A stretch of 64,000 nucleotides of DNA. Source: Methylobacterium ajmalii (GTDB lineage: Bacteria; Pseudomonadota; Alphaproteobacteria; Rhizobiales; Beijerinckiaceae). Below, piece by piece: positions 17,941-26,456 of the stretch. Made by a program: the position numbers and the translations under genes. Location of the stretch: contig NZ_JACWCT010000026.1 in assembly GCF_016613415.1 (NCBI RefSeq), forward strand, positions 121,259 to 185,258. Reading direction: 5' to 3'. The notes beneath the pieces were generated by a model. The model worked only from the letters and a program-made list of their open reading frames with translations. It was not told where the DNA came from and made no database searches. How positions within the stretch are numbered: position 1 is the first letter of the stretch; each line of letters starts with the position of its first letter.

Positions 17941-20118
17941 TCACACCCCGATTGCCGCCTTCACCAGCTCCGGCCGCATCGGCAATTCGCGCAGGCGCAC
18001 GCTCGCGGCCTGCCGGATCGCGTTGGCGAGGGCTGCGGCAGTCGGGCCCTGGGCGACCTCGCCGGCCCCGAGGAACGGCGCGCCCGGTCGGTCGATCAGG
18101 TGGACGTCGAGGCGCTCGGGAATGTCCGGGAAGCGGGCGATCGGGTAGGTGCTCCAGTCGCGGCTCGTCGGGCCCGTGGCGTCGTGCGCCACCGCCTCGA
18201 ACAGGCTCCAGCTCATCGCCTGGATGATCCCGCCCTCGATCTGGTCGCGAAGCCCGTGGGGGTTGACGATCTCGCCGGCATCGAGCGCCGCCTGCGCCCG
18301 CACCAGCCGGACCCGGCCGCTCTCGCGCTCCACCGCCACCTCGACGGCGACGGCGCAGTACCCGGCGAGGTTCTTGTAGCGGGCGAAGGCGAAGCCGGCG
18401 CCGCGGCCCTTCGGCAGCGCCGCCCCCCAGCCGAACCGCGCGGCCGTCGCCTCGATGACGGCGCGGGCACGGGGATCGTCGAGATGGGCGAGCCGGAAGG
18501 CGACCGGATCGGCGCCCGCCGCCTCCGCGGCCTCGTCCATCAGGCTCTCGATCGAGAACACGTTCATGTATGCGCCGAGGCTGCGCAGGGCCGAGACCCT
18601 GAGCGGCATCGCGGCGACGAAATCGTGCGCCACCCGGGCCCGGGCGAAGCGGTAGAGCGGGATGGCGTTGCGGTCGCCGCCGCCCTCGGGCTGCGGCAGC
18701 GCCTTCGGAGGCGGGGCCGGGAACGGACTCTCCAGCATCCGGGCCGAGAGCAGCTGGCCGGCACCAGGCGGGCGGGTGAGGTGGGTCGGGCTGCGCACCG
18801 CGTAGTCCCAGTCGGCGATGCGCCCGTCCGGCCCCAGCACGGCGGAGACCTGGGTCATCATCGCGCCGCCATAGGGCTCCCACAGGTGCTCCTGCTCGCG
18901 GGTGTACTGCACCCGCACCGGCCGGCCAAGCAGGGCGTGGGCCAGCAACGCCGCGTCGCCCGCCGCATCGTCGGCGCCGTTATGGCCGTAGCAGCCCGAG
19001 CCCTCGACGTGGATGCAGCGCACCTGGACTTCGGGCAGCGCCAACATCTCGGCCAGCGCCTTGCGCAGGGGGAACATCCCTTGCGCATGCGACCAGACGG
19101 TGAGGCGCGTGCCGTCGAACTCCGCCACCGCGCAGGACGGGCCGATCGAGCCGTGCATCTGGTAGCGTCGGCGGTACTGCGCGGTGATCGTGCGCCCCGC
19201 CGGCACCGGCGTTCCGGCGCCGGCCTCGTGGATGATCGTGCGCTTCGCCTCCCGCCCGGCGAGGTCGGCAAACAGCGCATCGGGCTCCGGCACGGGGGTG
19301 CCGCCCTGCCAGACCGCGTGCGCGGCGAGCGCCCGCATCGCCGTGACGGCGGCATATTCCCGCTCGGCCACCACCGCCAGAAAGTCCCCGTCGCGGTGGA
19401 CCCGGATCACCCCGGGCCGGGCTGCCACGGCCTCGGTCTCGAGGGCGACGAGGCGGGCGCCCGGGCGGGGCGGGCGTACGATCCGGGCATGCACCATCCC
19501 CGGCGCGCGGATGTCCTGAACGTAGGCCGGCCCGCCCGCGACCTTGGCGGGGATGTCGACCCGAGGCAGCGGCCGGCCGACGAGGGTGCGGGTGCCGGGT
19601 TCACGCAGGGCCGTCGCCTCGGGCACCGGTGCGTCGAGGTCGATTTCGGCGGCGAGTTCCGCAAAGTGCAGCCGGCGCCCGTCCGGCGCCGCGACCGCGC
19701 CGTCGGCCACGCTCAGCGTTTCCGCCCGTGCACCGAGCCGGAGCGCGGCCGCCTGGACGAGCAGCGCCCGCGCGGCGGCGGCGGCGAGCCGGATCGCGGT
19801 GGCGGAATCCTGCATCGAGTGGCTGCCGGCGGTGTAGCCCTCGTCGGGGGTCAGCTCGGTGTCGGCGGTGATCAGGCGCAGGACCGCCGGATCGAGGCCG
19901 AGCTCCTCCGCGGCGACCTGGATCAGCGCCGTCTTGATCCCCTGGCCGAGTTCGGCCTTGCCGGTGAGCACCGTGACGCTGCCGTCCGGATCGAGGCGGA
20001 TCCAGGCATCGATCCGCGGCGCCTCGGCGAGGCTGCCGGGCAGCGCCGCCCGGGCCGGGCCGATCCCGACGAGGAGCGCGCCGCCGACGAGCAGCGCCCG
20101 GCGGGTGAGCGCGGTCAC
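17941..20118 (-). CDS. Molybdenum hydroxylase large subunit (IorB/aldehyde dehydrogenase type)
   Basis: This 725-residue protein is a xanthine dehydrogenase-family molybdopterin cytosine dinucleotide-binding subunit of the exported type. The N terminus has a twin-arginine-like signal (LTRRALLVGGALLVGIGPARA) and the mature part begins near ALPGSL. Cofactor-site segments include TGKAELGQGIKTALIQVAAEE and GYTAGSHSMQDS. The catalytic Glu motif is near the C terminus in GAGEVAQGPTAAALANAI. The GTG start has GGGAGGCGG ahead and overlaps the [2Fe-2S] subunit stop as GTGA, so the two are translationally coupled. With the [2Fe-2S] and cytochrome subunits it should oxidise a heterocycle or aldehyde in the periplasm; isoquinoline- and nicotinate-type enzymes share this layout. 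The substrate is not determinable. Confidence 0.9.
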   Translation of the reverse strand: MTALTRRALLVGGALLVGIGPARAALPGSLAEAPRIDAWIRLDPDGSVTVLTGKAELGQGIKTALIQVAAEELGLDPAVLRLITADTELTPDEGYTAGSHSMQDSATAIRLAAAAARALLVQAAALRLGARAETLSVADGAVAAPDGRRLHFAELAAEIDLDAPVPEATALREPGTRTLVGRPLPRVDIPAKVAGGPAYVQDIRAPGMVHARIVRPPRPGARLVALETEAVAARPGVIRVHRDGDFLAVVAEREYAAVTAMRALAAHAVWQGGTPVPEPDALFADLAGREAKRTIIHEAGAGTPVPAGRTITAQYRRRYQMHGSIGPSCAVAEFDGTRLTVWSHAQGMFPLRKALAEMLALPEVQVRCIHVEGSGCYGHNGADDAAGDAALLAHALLGRPVRVQYTREQEHLWEPYGGAMMTQVSAVLGPDGRIADWDYAVRSPTHLTRPPGAGQLLSARMLESPFPAPPPKALPQPEGGGDRNAIPLYRFARARVAHDFVAAMPLRVSALRSLGAYMNVFSIESLMDEAAEAAGADPVAFRLAHLDDPRARAVIEATAARFGWGAALPKGRGAGFAFARYKNLAGYCAVAVEVAVERESGRVRLVRAQAALDAGEIVNPHGLRDQIEGGIIQAMSWSLFEAVAHDATGPTSRDWSTYPIARFPDIPERLDVHLIDRPGAPFLGAGEVAQGPTAAALANAIRQAASVRLRELPMRPELVKAAIGV

Positions 20119-20594
20119 GACCCGCCTCCCGCGGCCGGGCTGGGCCGCCCGGCGGCCCGCCGCACCGCGGCGAGGATCCGCATGTGCGTTCCGCAGCGGC
20201 AAAGGTTGAGCCGCAGGGCGGCCCGGATCTCGTCCTCGCCCGGATGCGGGTTTTCGCGCAGCAGGGCGTGGGCCCGCATCACCATGCCGGCGATGCAGTA
20301 GCCGCACTGCGCCGCGTTCTCGGCGATGAAGGCGGCCTGGAGCGGGCCCGGCGCCTCGGGCGAGCCCAGGCCCTCGACGGTGGTGACGGGACGCCCCTCC
20401 AGCACGCCGATCGGGGTGAGGCAGGACAGGACCGCCCGGCCCTCGACCTCCACCGTGCAGGCGCCGCACTGGCCGAGCCCGCAGCCGAACTTGGCGCCGT
20501 TCAGCCCCAGCTCGTCGCGCAGGACGTAGAGAAGCGGGGTGTCGGGCTCGGCCGCCACCGTCCGGGCCCGGCCGTTCACCGTCAGGGTCGGCAT
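20115..20594 (-). CDS. [2Fe-2S] subunit of a molybdenum hydroxylase
   Basis: The 159-residue protein has the two-cluster arrangement of this family. A plant-ferredoxin-type site comes first (Cys38, 43, 46 and 58 in FGCGLGQCGACTVEVEG and LSCLTP), and the helical second-cluster domain has Cys97, 100, 132 and 134 (CGYC, NLCRCGTH). It passes electrons from the molybdenum site to the cytochrome subunit. No signal peptide is present, consistent with co-export bound to the Tat-signal large subunit. It is the middle gene of the operon: 13 bp after the cytochrome gene and overlapping the large subunit by 4 bp. The C-terminal tail after the last Cys is short and Pro/Gly-rich. Confidence 0.93.
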   Translation of the reverse strand: MPTLTVNGRARTVAAEPDTPLLYVLRDELGLNGAKFGCGLGQCGACTVEVEGRAVLSCLTPIGVLEGRPVTTVEGLGSPEAPGPLQAAFIAENAAQCGYCIAGMVMRAHALLRENPHPGEDEIRAALRLNLCRCGTHMRILAAVRRAAGRPSPAAGGGS

Positions 20595-20607
20595 CGGCGT
20601 CTCCTCC

Positions 20608-21918
20608 TCACCGTGTCGCCTCCGCCCGGGCGCCGGATCGGGTCGTCCCGCCCATCAGCCGGCGCACCGTCCCGTCGAGGTCGGGCCACGGCCCGTCCGG
20701 GCTGAAGCGGGCGCGCAGGTAGGCCGCGAGGTCCGTCGTCTGGGACGGCGTCAGCATCGTCCCGTAGGCCGGCATGATCGGGCCCGGCACGTGGTCCCGC
20801 GGGGCGATCCCGTCGCGCAGCACCAGGATCAGGTTGCGCGGGTCGGGCGCCCGCAGGGTGGTGCGGTGGCCGAGCGAGGGCGTGGTGTAGGGCACCCCGC
20901 CCGCCGCCCCGCCGCCGCTCTCGTGGCAGGTCGCGCAGGCGCCGGCATAGGTCGCCGCCCCGCGGGCGAGCGCCGGATCGTCGCCCGAAACCGCCCGGTC
21001 GACCGGGCCGGTGCGGCTGCCGGCGGCGCCCGGGCCGTAGAGCGTCGCCACGTAGGCGGCGATGGCCCGGATCTCGCCCGCCGGCACGGTGCGGTGCGCG
21101 TCGACCACCGGGCGCATCGGGCCGGCGGCCCCGCCGTGCTGCGGATCCCACTCGGCGAGGTAGCGGGCGAGGTCGGCCTCGCTCCAGGCGAGCGGCGAGG
21201 GCGACGAGCGGTCCAGCGGCGGAACCCACCAGCCGTCGGCCTCGCCGCCCGCATAGGCCTTCGAGCGGATCTCTGCGCCCAGCAGGTTGCGCGGGCTGTG
21301 ACAGGCGCCGCAATGGCTCAGCGCCTCGGCGAGGTAGGCGCCGCGGTTCCAGTCCGGCGAGCGGCGCGGGTCGGCCGGGATCGCCGGAGCCTGCGCGAAC
21401 AGCAGCTTCCAGCCGGCGATCAGCGGGCGCCACGACAACGGCGCCGGCAGCGCGTTCGGCGTCGCCGCCTGCCTCACCGGCTCCCGGGTCATCGTGAAGG
21501 CATAGAGGGCGGCGATGTCGTCGTCGGTCAGGCCGGCATAGTGGGTGTAGGGAAAGGCCGGGTAGAGGTGGCGCCCCTCGCGGTCGACCCCCTCGCGCAT
21601 CGCCCGGGCGAAGGCGGCGAGCGTGTAGCGGCCGAGCCCGGTCTCGGGATCGGGCGTGATGTTGGTGGAATAGATCGTGCCGAACGGCGTCGCGACCCCG
21701 CGGCCGCCCGCGTAGGGCCGGCCTCCCTCCGCCGTATGGCACGAGGCGCAGTAACCCAGCGCGGCGAGGACCGCGCCGCGGCGCACCGGCTCGGCCGCGA
21801 CCTCGTCCGCGGCGGGACCGCCCGGCGCGATGGCGGAACGCCACGCGGCGATCCCGAAGCCCGCGACCCCGGCGAGGACCGCCGCTCCCAGCCAGACGGC
21901 GATCCGGCGACGCCTCAC
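20608..21918 (-). CDS. Membrane-anchored three-haem cytochrome c subunit
   Basis: The 436-residue protein has an N-terminal signal or anchor helix (IAVWLGAAVLAGVAGFGIAA) and three class I haem-binding sites: CASCH (57-61), CGACH (203-207) and CATCH (328-332), with downstream Met ligands plausible in GPIMPAYG. This layout matches the cytochrome subunits of periplasmic alcohol, aldehyde and nicotinate dehydrogenases, which deliver electrons to the respiratory chain. The GTG start was chosen because GGGAGGGG sits just ahead and the anchor follows at once; the frame is open upstream without a signal. It is the first gene of the operon, so the promoter should lie in the roughly 400 bp upstream shared with a divergent small gene. 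Confidence 0.92.
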   Translation of the reverse strand: MRRRRIAVWLGAAVLAGVAGFGIAAWRSAIAPGGPAADEVAAEPVRRGAVLAALGYCASCHTAEGGRPYAGGRGVATPFGTIYSTNITPDPETGLGRYTLAAFARAMREGVDREGRHLYPAFPYTHYAGLTDDDIAALYAFTMTREPVRQAATPNALPAPLSWRPLIAGWKLLFAQAPAIPADPRRSPDWNRGAYLAEALSHCGACHSPRNLLGAEIRSKAYAGGEADGWWVPPLDRSSPSPLAWSEADLARYLAEWDPQHGGAAGPMRPVVDAHRTVPAGEIRAIAAYVATLYGPGAAGSRTGPVDRAVSGDDPALARGAATYAGACATCHESGGGAAGGVPYTTPSLGHRTTLRAPDPRNLILVLRDGIAPRDHVPGPIMPAYGTMLTPSQTTDLAAYLRARFSPDGPWPDLDGTVRRLMGGTTRSGARAEATR

Positions 21919-22325
21919 GGCCCCTCCCGCGACAGGATTCCGATGGAGGGCGGGCCCTCCGGCACGCGGGACAACCGGGGCCTCCTGTCGAGGTTCCGCG
22001 ACAGGCCCGCCCGCGCCGCGTCGGCGGTGACGCGGGCGGAATGAGCGCCGGGGTGAGACCGCACGGTCTGCCGCAAGGTCTTGCCGCAATCCTGCGAAAC
22101 AATGCTATCGTCCGGGCTGTTGCGGCGATCCCCGTGAGGCTCGGCCGTCATGGACCGGCGGCGGAGCCGCGCCGCGGTCCCGTCGTGCGGACGATCCCTC
22201 GCCCGCCCGGCCTGCTGGTCCCGATCTTGCCGATCCCGCGGGGCCGACGGGCGATTCTCGCCGGGATCGTTTCCGGATGCGGCAACCCCGCACGAGGCCG
22301 ACGCCGCACGGCTCGGCAGAACGTC
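21919..22325. other. Divergent intergenic region upstream of the dehydrogenase operon
   Basis: This 407 bp region lies between the cytochrome gene and a divergent small gene and should hold both promoters. Bases 22085-22130, around AACAATGCTATCGTCCGG, are the least GC-rich part. A frame is open across it on the + strand, but its translation is low-complexity (Pro/Arg-rich) and I do not count it as coding. Confidence 0.45.
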
Positions 22326-22592
22326 ATGGCCCGTCAGACCTTCATGGCCCAGCAGAGTTTCCAGGCCCGTCCCGGGCCACCGCGGATGAGCGAGGACGAC
22401 GCGGCCTGCCGCGCCTGCTGCGGCCAGATGCGCGCGCATTGGCAGGAGCGGCCCCATGCCCGCCTGATGGTGGTGGCCTCGACGCCGGTGGTCGAAGCCT
22501 TCGGCGGCGGCGTCGAGACCCGCTACCTCTGCCTCGATTGCGGGCATACCCTGCTGCATTCGACCGGCCGCTTCGGCCAAGGCTGGCATTGA
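22326..22592 (+). CDS. Small cysteine-rich protein of unknown function
   Basis: I do not recognise the family. The 88 residues have two CxxC pairs about 45 residues apart (CRACCGQM and CLDCGHTLLH), spaced like a zinc ribbon or treble clef, with VMVVASTP-like beta segments between them and a His near the C terminus. The frame stays open further upstream but the translation there is low-complexity, so I start at the ATG giving MARQTFMAQQ. A second in-frame ATG at 22386 (MSEDDAACRACC) would leave 68 residues and just the zinc-ribbon part. No clear ribosome binding site supports either. The neighbours (GNAT, CobW metallochaperone) hint at, but do not prove, a link to zinc. Confidence 0.55.
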   Translation: MARQTFMAQQSFQARPGPPRMSEDDAACRACCGQMRAHWQERPHARLMVVASTPVVEAFGGGVETRYLCLDCGHTLLHSTGRFGQGWH

Positions 22593-22683
22593 GGCCAAGG
22601 CCGGCATTGAATCAAAGGCTGGCATCGGGCGGCCTCCGACCTTGGCTCGCGCCGTGGAGCGAGCCCGCGTACCGGCGACCCCG

Positions 22684-23136
22684 ATGATCGTCGCCACGTC
22701 CGAGCGGCCCGACCTCGCCGCCGTCACCGCGCGCTGGCGCCGGGAGGCCTTTGCGCGAGGCCGCAGCCTGTCCGAGGTGGCCGCCGCCGAGGCCGCGACC
22801 GCCGCCGGACCGGGCCCGATGCCCCGCACGCTGGTCCTGCTCGCCGGCGGCGAGCCCGTCGGCATGGCGAGCCTGGTCGCCCACGACCTCGACCCGCGGC
22901 CCGATCTGACCCCCTGGCTCGCCGGCGTCTACGTTCCGCCCCACGCTCGCGGCCGCGGCCACGCCGCCCGGCTCGTCGCCGCGATCGAGGCCGAGGCGGC
23001 GGCGTCGGGTGTCGCGACGCTGTGGCTCTACACCCGCACCGCCGAGCCGCTCTACGCCCGGCTCGGATGGCGGACGGTCGAGCGGTTCGCGTACCGGGAC
23101 GAGCCCTACGCGCTGATGCGGCGCGACCTCCCGTGA
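22684..23136 (+). CDS. GNAT-family N-acetyltransferase
   Basis: The 150-residue protein has the GNAT core: LVLLAGGEPVGMASLVAHDL (beta strands 2-3), LAGVYVPPHARGRGHAARLV with the acetyl-CoA-binding R/Q-x-x-G-x-G/A loop as ARGRGHA, and LWLYTRTAEPLYARLGWRTVERF, the C-terminal half with the usual Y-x-x-x-G-W/F motif. Members acetylate small amines, peptides or antibiotics; the substrate is unknown. I use the ATG beginning MIVATSERPD; a TTG 42 bp upstream would add 14 residues and neither has a good ribosome binding site. The gene follows the Cys-rich protein by 91 bp and precedes the CobW-family gene on the same strand. Confidence 0.87.
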   Translation: MIVATSERPDLAAVTARWRREAFARGRSLSEVAAAEAATAAGPGPMPRTLVLLAGGEPVGMASLVAHDLDPRPDLTPWLAGVYVPPHARGRGHAARLVAAIEAEAAASGVATLWLYTRTAEPLYARLGWRTVERFAYRDEPYALMRRDLP

Positions 23137-23275
23137 GGGGCGTGCGGCTCCGACCGCGTGGCCGGGGCTGACGGCCGCCGGCCCTCGACAGGCGGCCCAC
23201 CCATCCCGCATGGCCATCCCGCTCCCCATCTGCAGGGCGAAACGCCCCCCACGACCTCAGCCGAGACCGCACCTC

Positions 23276-24361
23276 ATGACCGACGCCCCCGGCCGCCCGA
23301 CGCCGATCCCGCTCACGATCCTCACCGGCTTCCTCGGCGCCGGGAAGACCACCCTGCTCAACCGGCTGCTGCGGGCACCCGAGCTCGCCGACACCGTGGT
23401 GATCGTCAACGAGTTCGGCGAGGTCGGGCTCGACCACCTGCTGATCGAGACCGTGGACGAGGGCATGATCCTGCTCGGCGCCGGCTGCCTGTGCTGCACC
23501 GTGCGGGGCGACCTGATCGCGACTCTCGAGGACCTGCTGCGCAAGCGCGACAACGGCCGCATCCAGCCGTTCCGCCGGGTGGTGATCGAGACCACCGGCC
23601 TCGCCGACCCGGCGCCGATCCTGCACGCGATCCTGTACCATCCCTACGTGGCGATGCGGTACGCGCTGCAAGGCGTGGTCACGGTGGTGGACGCGGTCAA
23701 CGGCGCGGGCACCCTCGACGCCCATCCGGAGGCCCTGCGCCAGGTCGCGGTGGCGGACCGGCTGGTGCTGACGAAGGCCGAGCTGCCGGGCGCCGAGGCG
23801 CAGGCCCTGCGCACGCGCCTGTCGACGATCAACCCGGGCGCGCGGATCCTGGCGCCGGACGCGCCGCCGGACGAATTCCTCGGTGGCCTGTTCGACCTCG
23901 ACGGCAAGGTCGCCGACGTGCGGGACTGGCTCGGCGCCGAGGTCCACGACCACCATCATCACGGGCATCACCACCACGACGTCAACCGGCACGACGCGGC
24001 GATCCGGGCCTTCCATCTGGTGAGCGACGCGCCGGTGCCCCGCGCCGCGTTCGAGATGTTCCTCGACCTCCTGCGCTCCGCCCACGGGCCGAAGCTCCTG
24101 CGGTTCAAGGGGCTGGTGGCGCTGGCCGACGATCCGGGGCGGCCGGTGGTGGTGCACGGGGTGCAGCACGTCGTCCACACCCCCGCGGTGCTGCCGGCCT
24201 GGCCGGACGGCGACACCCGCTCGCGGCTGGTCCTGATCGTGCGCGACCTCGACCCGGCCTTCGTGCGCCGGCTGTGGGACGCGTTCCTGGGCCGGCCCGC
24301 CGTGGACGCGCCGGACGCCGCCGCGCTGATCGACAATCCGCTGGCGATCCCCGGCGGGTAG
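23276..24361 (+). CDS. CobW/COG0523-family GTP-dependent metallochaperone
   Basis: The 361-residue protein is a G3E GTPase. Walker A is GFLGAGKTT (residues 18-26). The metal-binding CxCC motif is in GAGCLCCTVRGD (Cys71, 73 and 74). Further motifs are ETTGLADPAPIL and the guanine-specificity-type LVLTKAEL. A His-rich loop at 224-239 (HDHHHHGHHHHD) lies between the GTPase and the C-terminal CobW_C domain. This loop is typical of zinc-handling members (ZNG1, ZigA, YeiR-like) rather than the cobalamin enzyme CobW, and no cobalamin genes are nearby. The ATG giving MTDAPGRPTP puts the P-loop at the normal distance; an upstream in-frame ATG adds a Pro/Arg-rich tail and is less likely. Confidence 0.92.
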   Translation: MTDAPGRPTPIPLTILTGFLGAGKTTLLNRLLRAPELADTVVIVNEFGEVGLDHLLIETVDEGMILLGAGCLCCTVRGDLIATLEDLLRKRDNGRIQPFRRVVIETTGLADPAPILHAILYHPYVAMRYALQGVVTVVDAVNGAGTLDAHPEALRQVAVADRLVLTKAELPGAEAQALRTRLSTINPGARILAPDAPPDEFLGGLFDLDGKVADVRDWLGAEVHDHHHHGHHHHDVNRHDAAIRAFHLVSDAPVPRAAFEMFLDLLRSAHGPKLLRFKGLVALADDPGRPVVVHGVQHVVHTPAVLPAWPDGDTRSRLVLIVRDLDPAFVRRLWDAFLGRPAVDAPDAAALIDNPLAIPGG

Positions 24362-24462
24362 GGCCGGCCCCGGCACGGGTCTTGAAACGGGGTGTCCGGC
24401 ACGGCCGCAGGGGCGGCGCCATCGTCCCGTTTCGGGACGGGTTGATCCGGAACGAGGCCGCG

Positions 24463-25425
24463 ATGAACACTTCCTTCACGCTGATCCAGGGCGGGCTGAC
24501 CGGTGCGGTGACCCTGCGGGCGGAGCTGCGCCATCCCGCCTCCCTGCGGGAGCCGGAGGTCGAAGCCTGGCGCAGCCTGATGGCGCGGGCGCTCGAGCCC
24601 AGCGTCTACGCCGATCCCGATTTCGCCCTGACGATGGCCCAGCACCTCGCCGACGGGCAGACGCTCGCGGTGCTGCTGGTCTGGCAGGACGGGGCGCGGG
24701 CCCCGATCCTGCGCGGGGCGCTGCCGCTCCGGCTGCCGGCGCGCCAGGCGCTCGCCGGCCGCGCCCGGCTCTGGCGCCTGCCGCTCGCCGGCACCGCCGA
24801 GGCGGCGATCGACGCCGACCATGCCAGCGCGGTGCTGCGGACCGCCCTCGACCACCTGCGCGGGTCGCCGCTGCGCCTCGTCGACCTGCTGTGGCCGGAC
24901 CTGCGGCCCGATTCGGCCCTGGCTGTCGCCCTCGGCGCGGCGGCGGGCGGCACCGGGCGGCATCTCGCGCTCGCCGAGCAGGCCGCCGCGCCCGAGGTGG
25001 CGCCGGCGCCCCTGACCCTGCCGGCCGGACGGACCTCCCTGGAGCGGGTGCGCGACACGGCGCGGCTGCGCGATGCCGTCGAGCATTTCCTGGTCCTCGA
25101 CGCCCGGCGCGGCGCGGACAGCCTGCTCGCCGACCCGGCGACGGCCACGGCCTTCCGGGTGGTGACCCGGCGCTTCGCCCACCGCGGGCAAGCCTGCGTC
25201 GATCTCGTGCGGCGCGACGGCGAGGTGGTGGCGGCTGCGATCCACCTCGCGACCGGACGGCACGACACGATCTGGCGCCAGGCCGGCCTGTGCCTCGCGC
25301 AAGTGCCGTCGCAGGCTCCGGCACCGGCCCGCGTCGAGGCGGTGGTGACGGTGGAGCGGGCCGGCGCCGTCCGGGCGCCGCGGGAGCGGACGGATCTTCG
25401 CCGGCTGCTGCGCCTGCGCGCCTGA
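24463..25425 (+). CDS. Probable GNAT/CelD-like acyltransferase
   Basis: The 320-residue protein resembles the FemAB/CelD-like (BioF2-like) branch of GNAT enzymes. EPEVEAWRSLMARALEPSVYADPDFALTMAQHL matches their N-terminal signature in layout (W-x-x-L ... P-F/Y ... P-x-F). The C-terminal half has FLVLDARRGADSLLADPATATAFR, RRDGEVVAAAIHLATG and a final acyl-CoA-like loop. Those proteins transfer acyl or aminoacyl groups in polysaccharide or envelope modification. Identity is inferred from pattern only. The ATG is clear, and the preceding frame is occupied by the CobW gene in a different phase. It converges on the HPr gene with a 16 bp gap. Confidence 0.6.
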   Translation: MNTSFTLIQGGLTGAVTLRAELRHPASLREPEVEAWRSLMARALEPSVYADPDFALTMAQHLADGQTLAVLLVWQDGARAPILRGALPLRLPARQALAGRARLWRLPLAGTAEAAIDADHASAVLRTALDHLRGSPLRLVDLLWPDLRPDSALAVALGAAAGGTGRHLALAEQAAAPEVAPAPLTLPAGRTSLERVRDTARLRDAVEHFLVLDARRGADSLLADPATATAFRVVTRRFAHRGQACVDLVRRDGEVVAAAIHLATGRHDTIWRQAGLCLAQVPSQAPAPARVEAVVTVERAGAVRAPRERTDLRRLLRLRA

Positions 25426-25441
25426 CCGGACGAGCCCCCCG

Positions 25442-25771
25442 CTACTCGTCCTCGCCGAACCGGTTGGCGAGGAGGGCGGTGATCGCCTCCATGCAGGAAT
25501 CCTGGTCGGGCCCGAGGGCGGTCACCCGGATGCTGGTGCCCTGCGCGGCGCCGAGGGTGAGCAGGCCCATGATCGAGCGCCCGCCCACGGTCTCGCCGCC
25601 CCGGCTCACCGTCACGTCGGAGCCGAATTTCTCGACCGTCTGGACGAACTTGGCGGAGGCCCTGGCGTGCAGGCCGCGTCGGTTGATGATGGGAAGGTCG
25701 CGGGCGCTGGCGCCCTCGGGAACCGGCGGCAGCTCGCCGTCCTCGTCGTCTGTGTCGGCAAAGGGCGTCAT
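25442..25771 (-). CDS. Phosphocarrier protein HPr of the nitrogen/regulatory PTS
   Basis: The 109-residue protein is HPr with an acidic 25-residue N-terminal extension. The phosphorylated His is His35 in INRRGLHARASAKFVQTVEKF. The regulatory Ser, target of HPr kinase, is Ser66 in VGGRSIMGLLTLGAAQGTS. Both sites are intact, which fits the HprK gene nearby. No sugar-specific permease EIIBC is present, so this is an alphaproteobacterial regulatory PTS linked to carbon storage and the ChvG/ChvI system. The ATG start is preferred; a GTG four codons upstream is possible. It is the last of six reverse-strand genes from chvI to here, though a 158 bp gap leaves room for a separate promoter. Confidence 0.94.
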   Translation of the reverse strand: MTPFADTDDEDGELPPVPEGASARDLPIINRRGLHARASAKFVQTVEKFGSDVTVSRGGETVGGRSIMGLLTLGAAQGTSIRVTALGPDQDSCMEAITALLANRFGEDE

Positions 25772-25929
25772 CGATCGGGGCACCTGCTCGGAACCGGTGG
25801 GACCGGCTCACAGGCCCGTCGTCCGGCTCTCGCGCGTGTTGAGGAAGTCGGCTCCACCAGGGTAACCGGGCCGACGCAGAAAGCTAGGGCGCACAACCGG
25901 CCCGGCGAGGATCCGGGATCTCGACGGTC

Positions 25930-26346
25930 CTACGTCCGGCGCGGGCGGAGCGGCCCGTAGAAGCCGCTCCATTCCATGCCGAGCGCCCGGGCCCGCCCGG
26001 CGATCACGCCGGGCATCGACGGCAGGCTCGCCACCGGGGACGCCAGGATGTCAGGATCGTTCAGGAGGTGTCCGACCTGTCGCCCCCGCCGGCGGAGCAG
26101 CCCGTACAGCAGGACGAGCATCGCCAGGAGGCCCCAGGTCGTGAGGGTCTGGCCGAAGACGTAGAGGCCATAGGGCGGCGAGAGCGCCGTGCCGAGCCGG
26201 GACAGGCCGACGCCGACGACCGGCAGCAGGATCAGGAAGCCCAGGAGTTCCAGCGGCAGCCGGCGAAACACGCGGATGGCGGCGTCGAGGTCCTCGACCG
26301 GTACGTGGTCGAGCGACAGCCGCGCGTCGTTCACGGCCTGGTTCAT
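25930..26346 (-). CDS. Small membrane protein of unknown function
   Basis: I do not recognise a named family. The 138 residues have a charged N-terminal helix of about 30 residues (residues 8-30, AAIRVFRRLPLE at its end), two membrane helices (LLGFLILLPVVGVGLSRLG and YVFGQTLTTWGLLAMLVLLYG), and a basic cytoplasmic tail with GRQVGHLLNDPDILASPVAS. GGGAGACGCC just ahead of the ATG supports it as a real gene. It lies between the EIIA and HPr genes in a cluster where the other genes have a well-known order, so it may be an insertion or an uncharacterised local component. Confidence 0.72.
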   Translation of the reverse strand: MNQAVNDARLSLDHVPVEDLDAAIRVFRRLPLELLGFLILLPVVGVGLSRLGTALSPPYGLYVFGQTLTTWGLLAMLVLLYGLLRRRGRQVGHLLNDPDILASPVASLPSMPGVIAGRARALGMEWSGFYGPLRPRRT

Positions 26347-26456
26347 GGCGTCTCCCGGAAACGGTGCCGCCTTCGCGCGCGGCGGCCGTACCGTTCTAGG
26401 ACGTCATGTCTGGGACGTCACGGCCCGTGGGGAAAACCCGCCCCGGCCGCCTGCCG

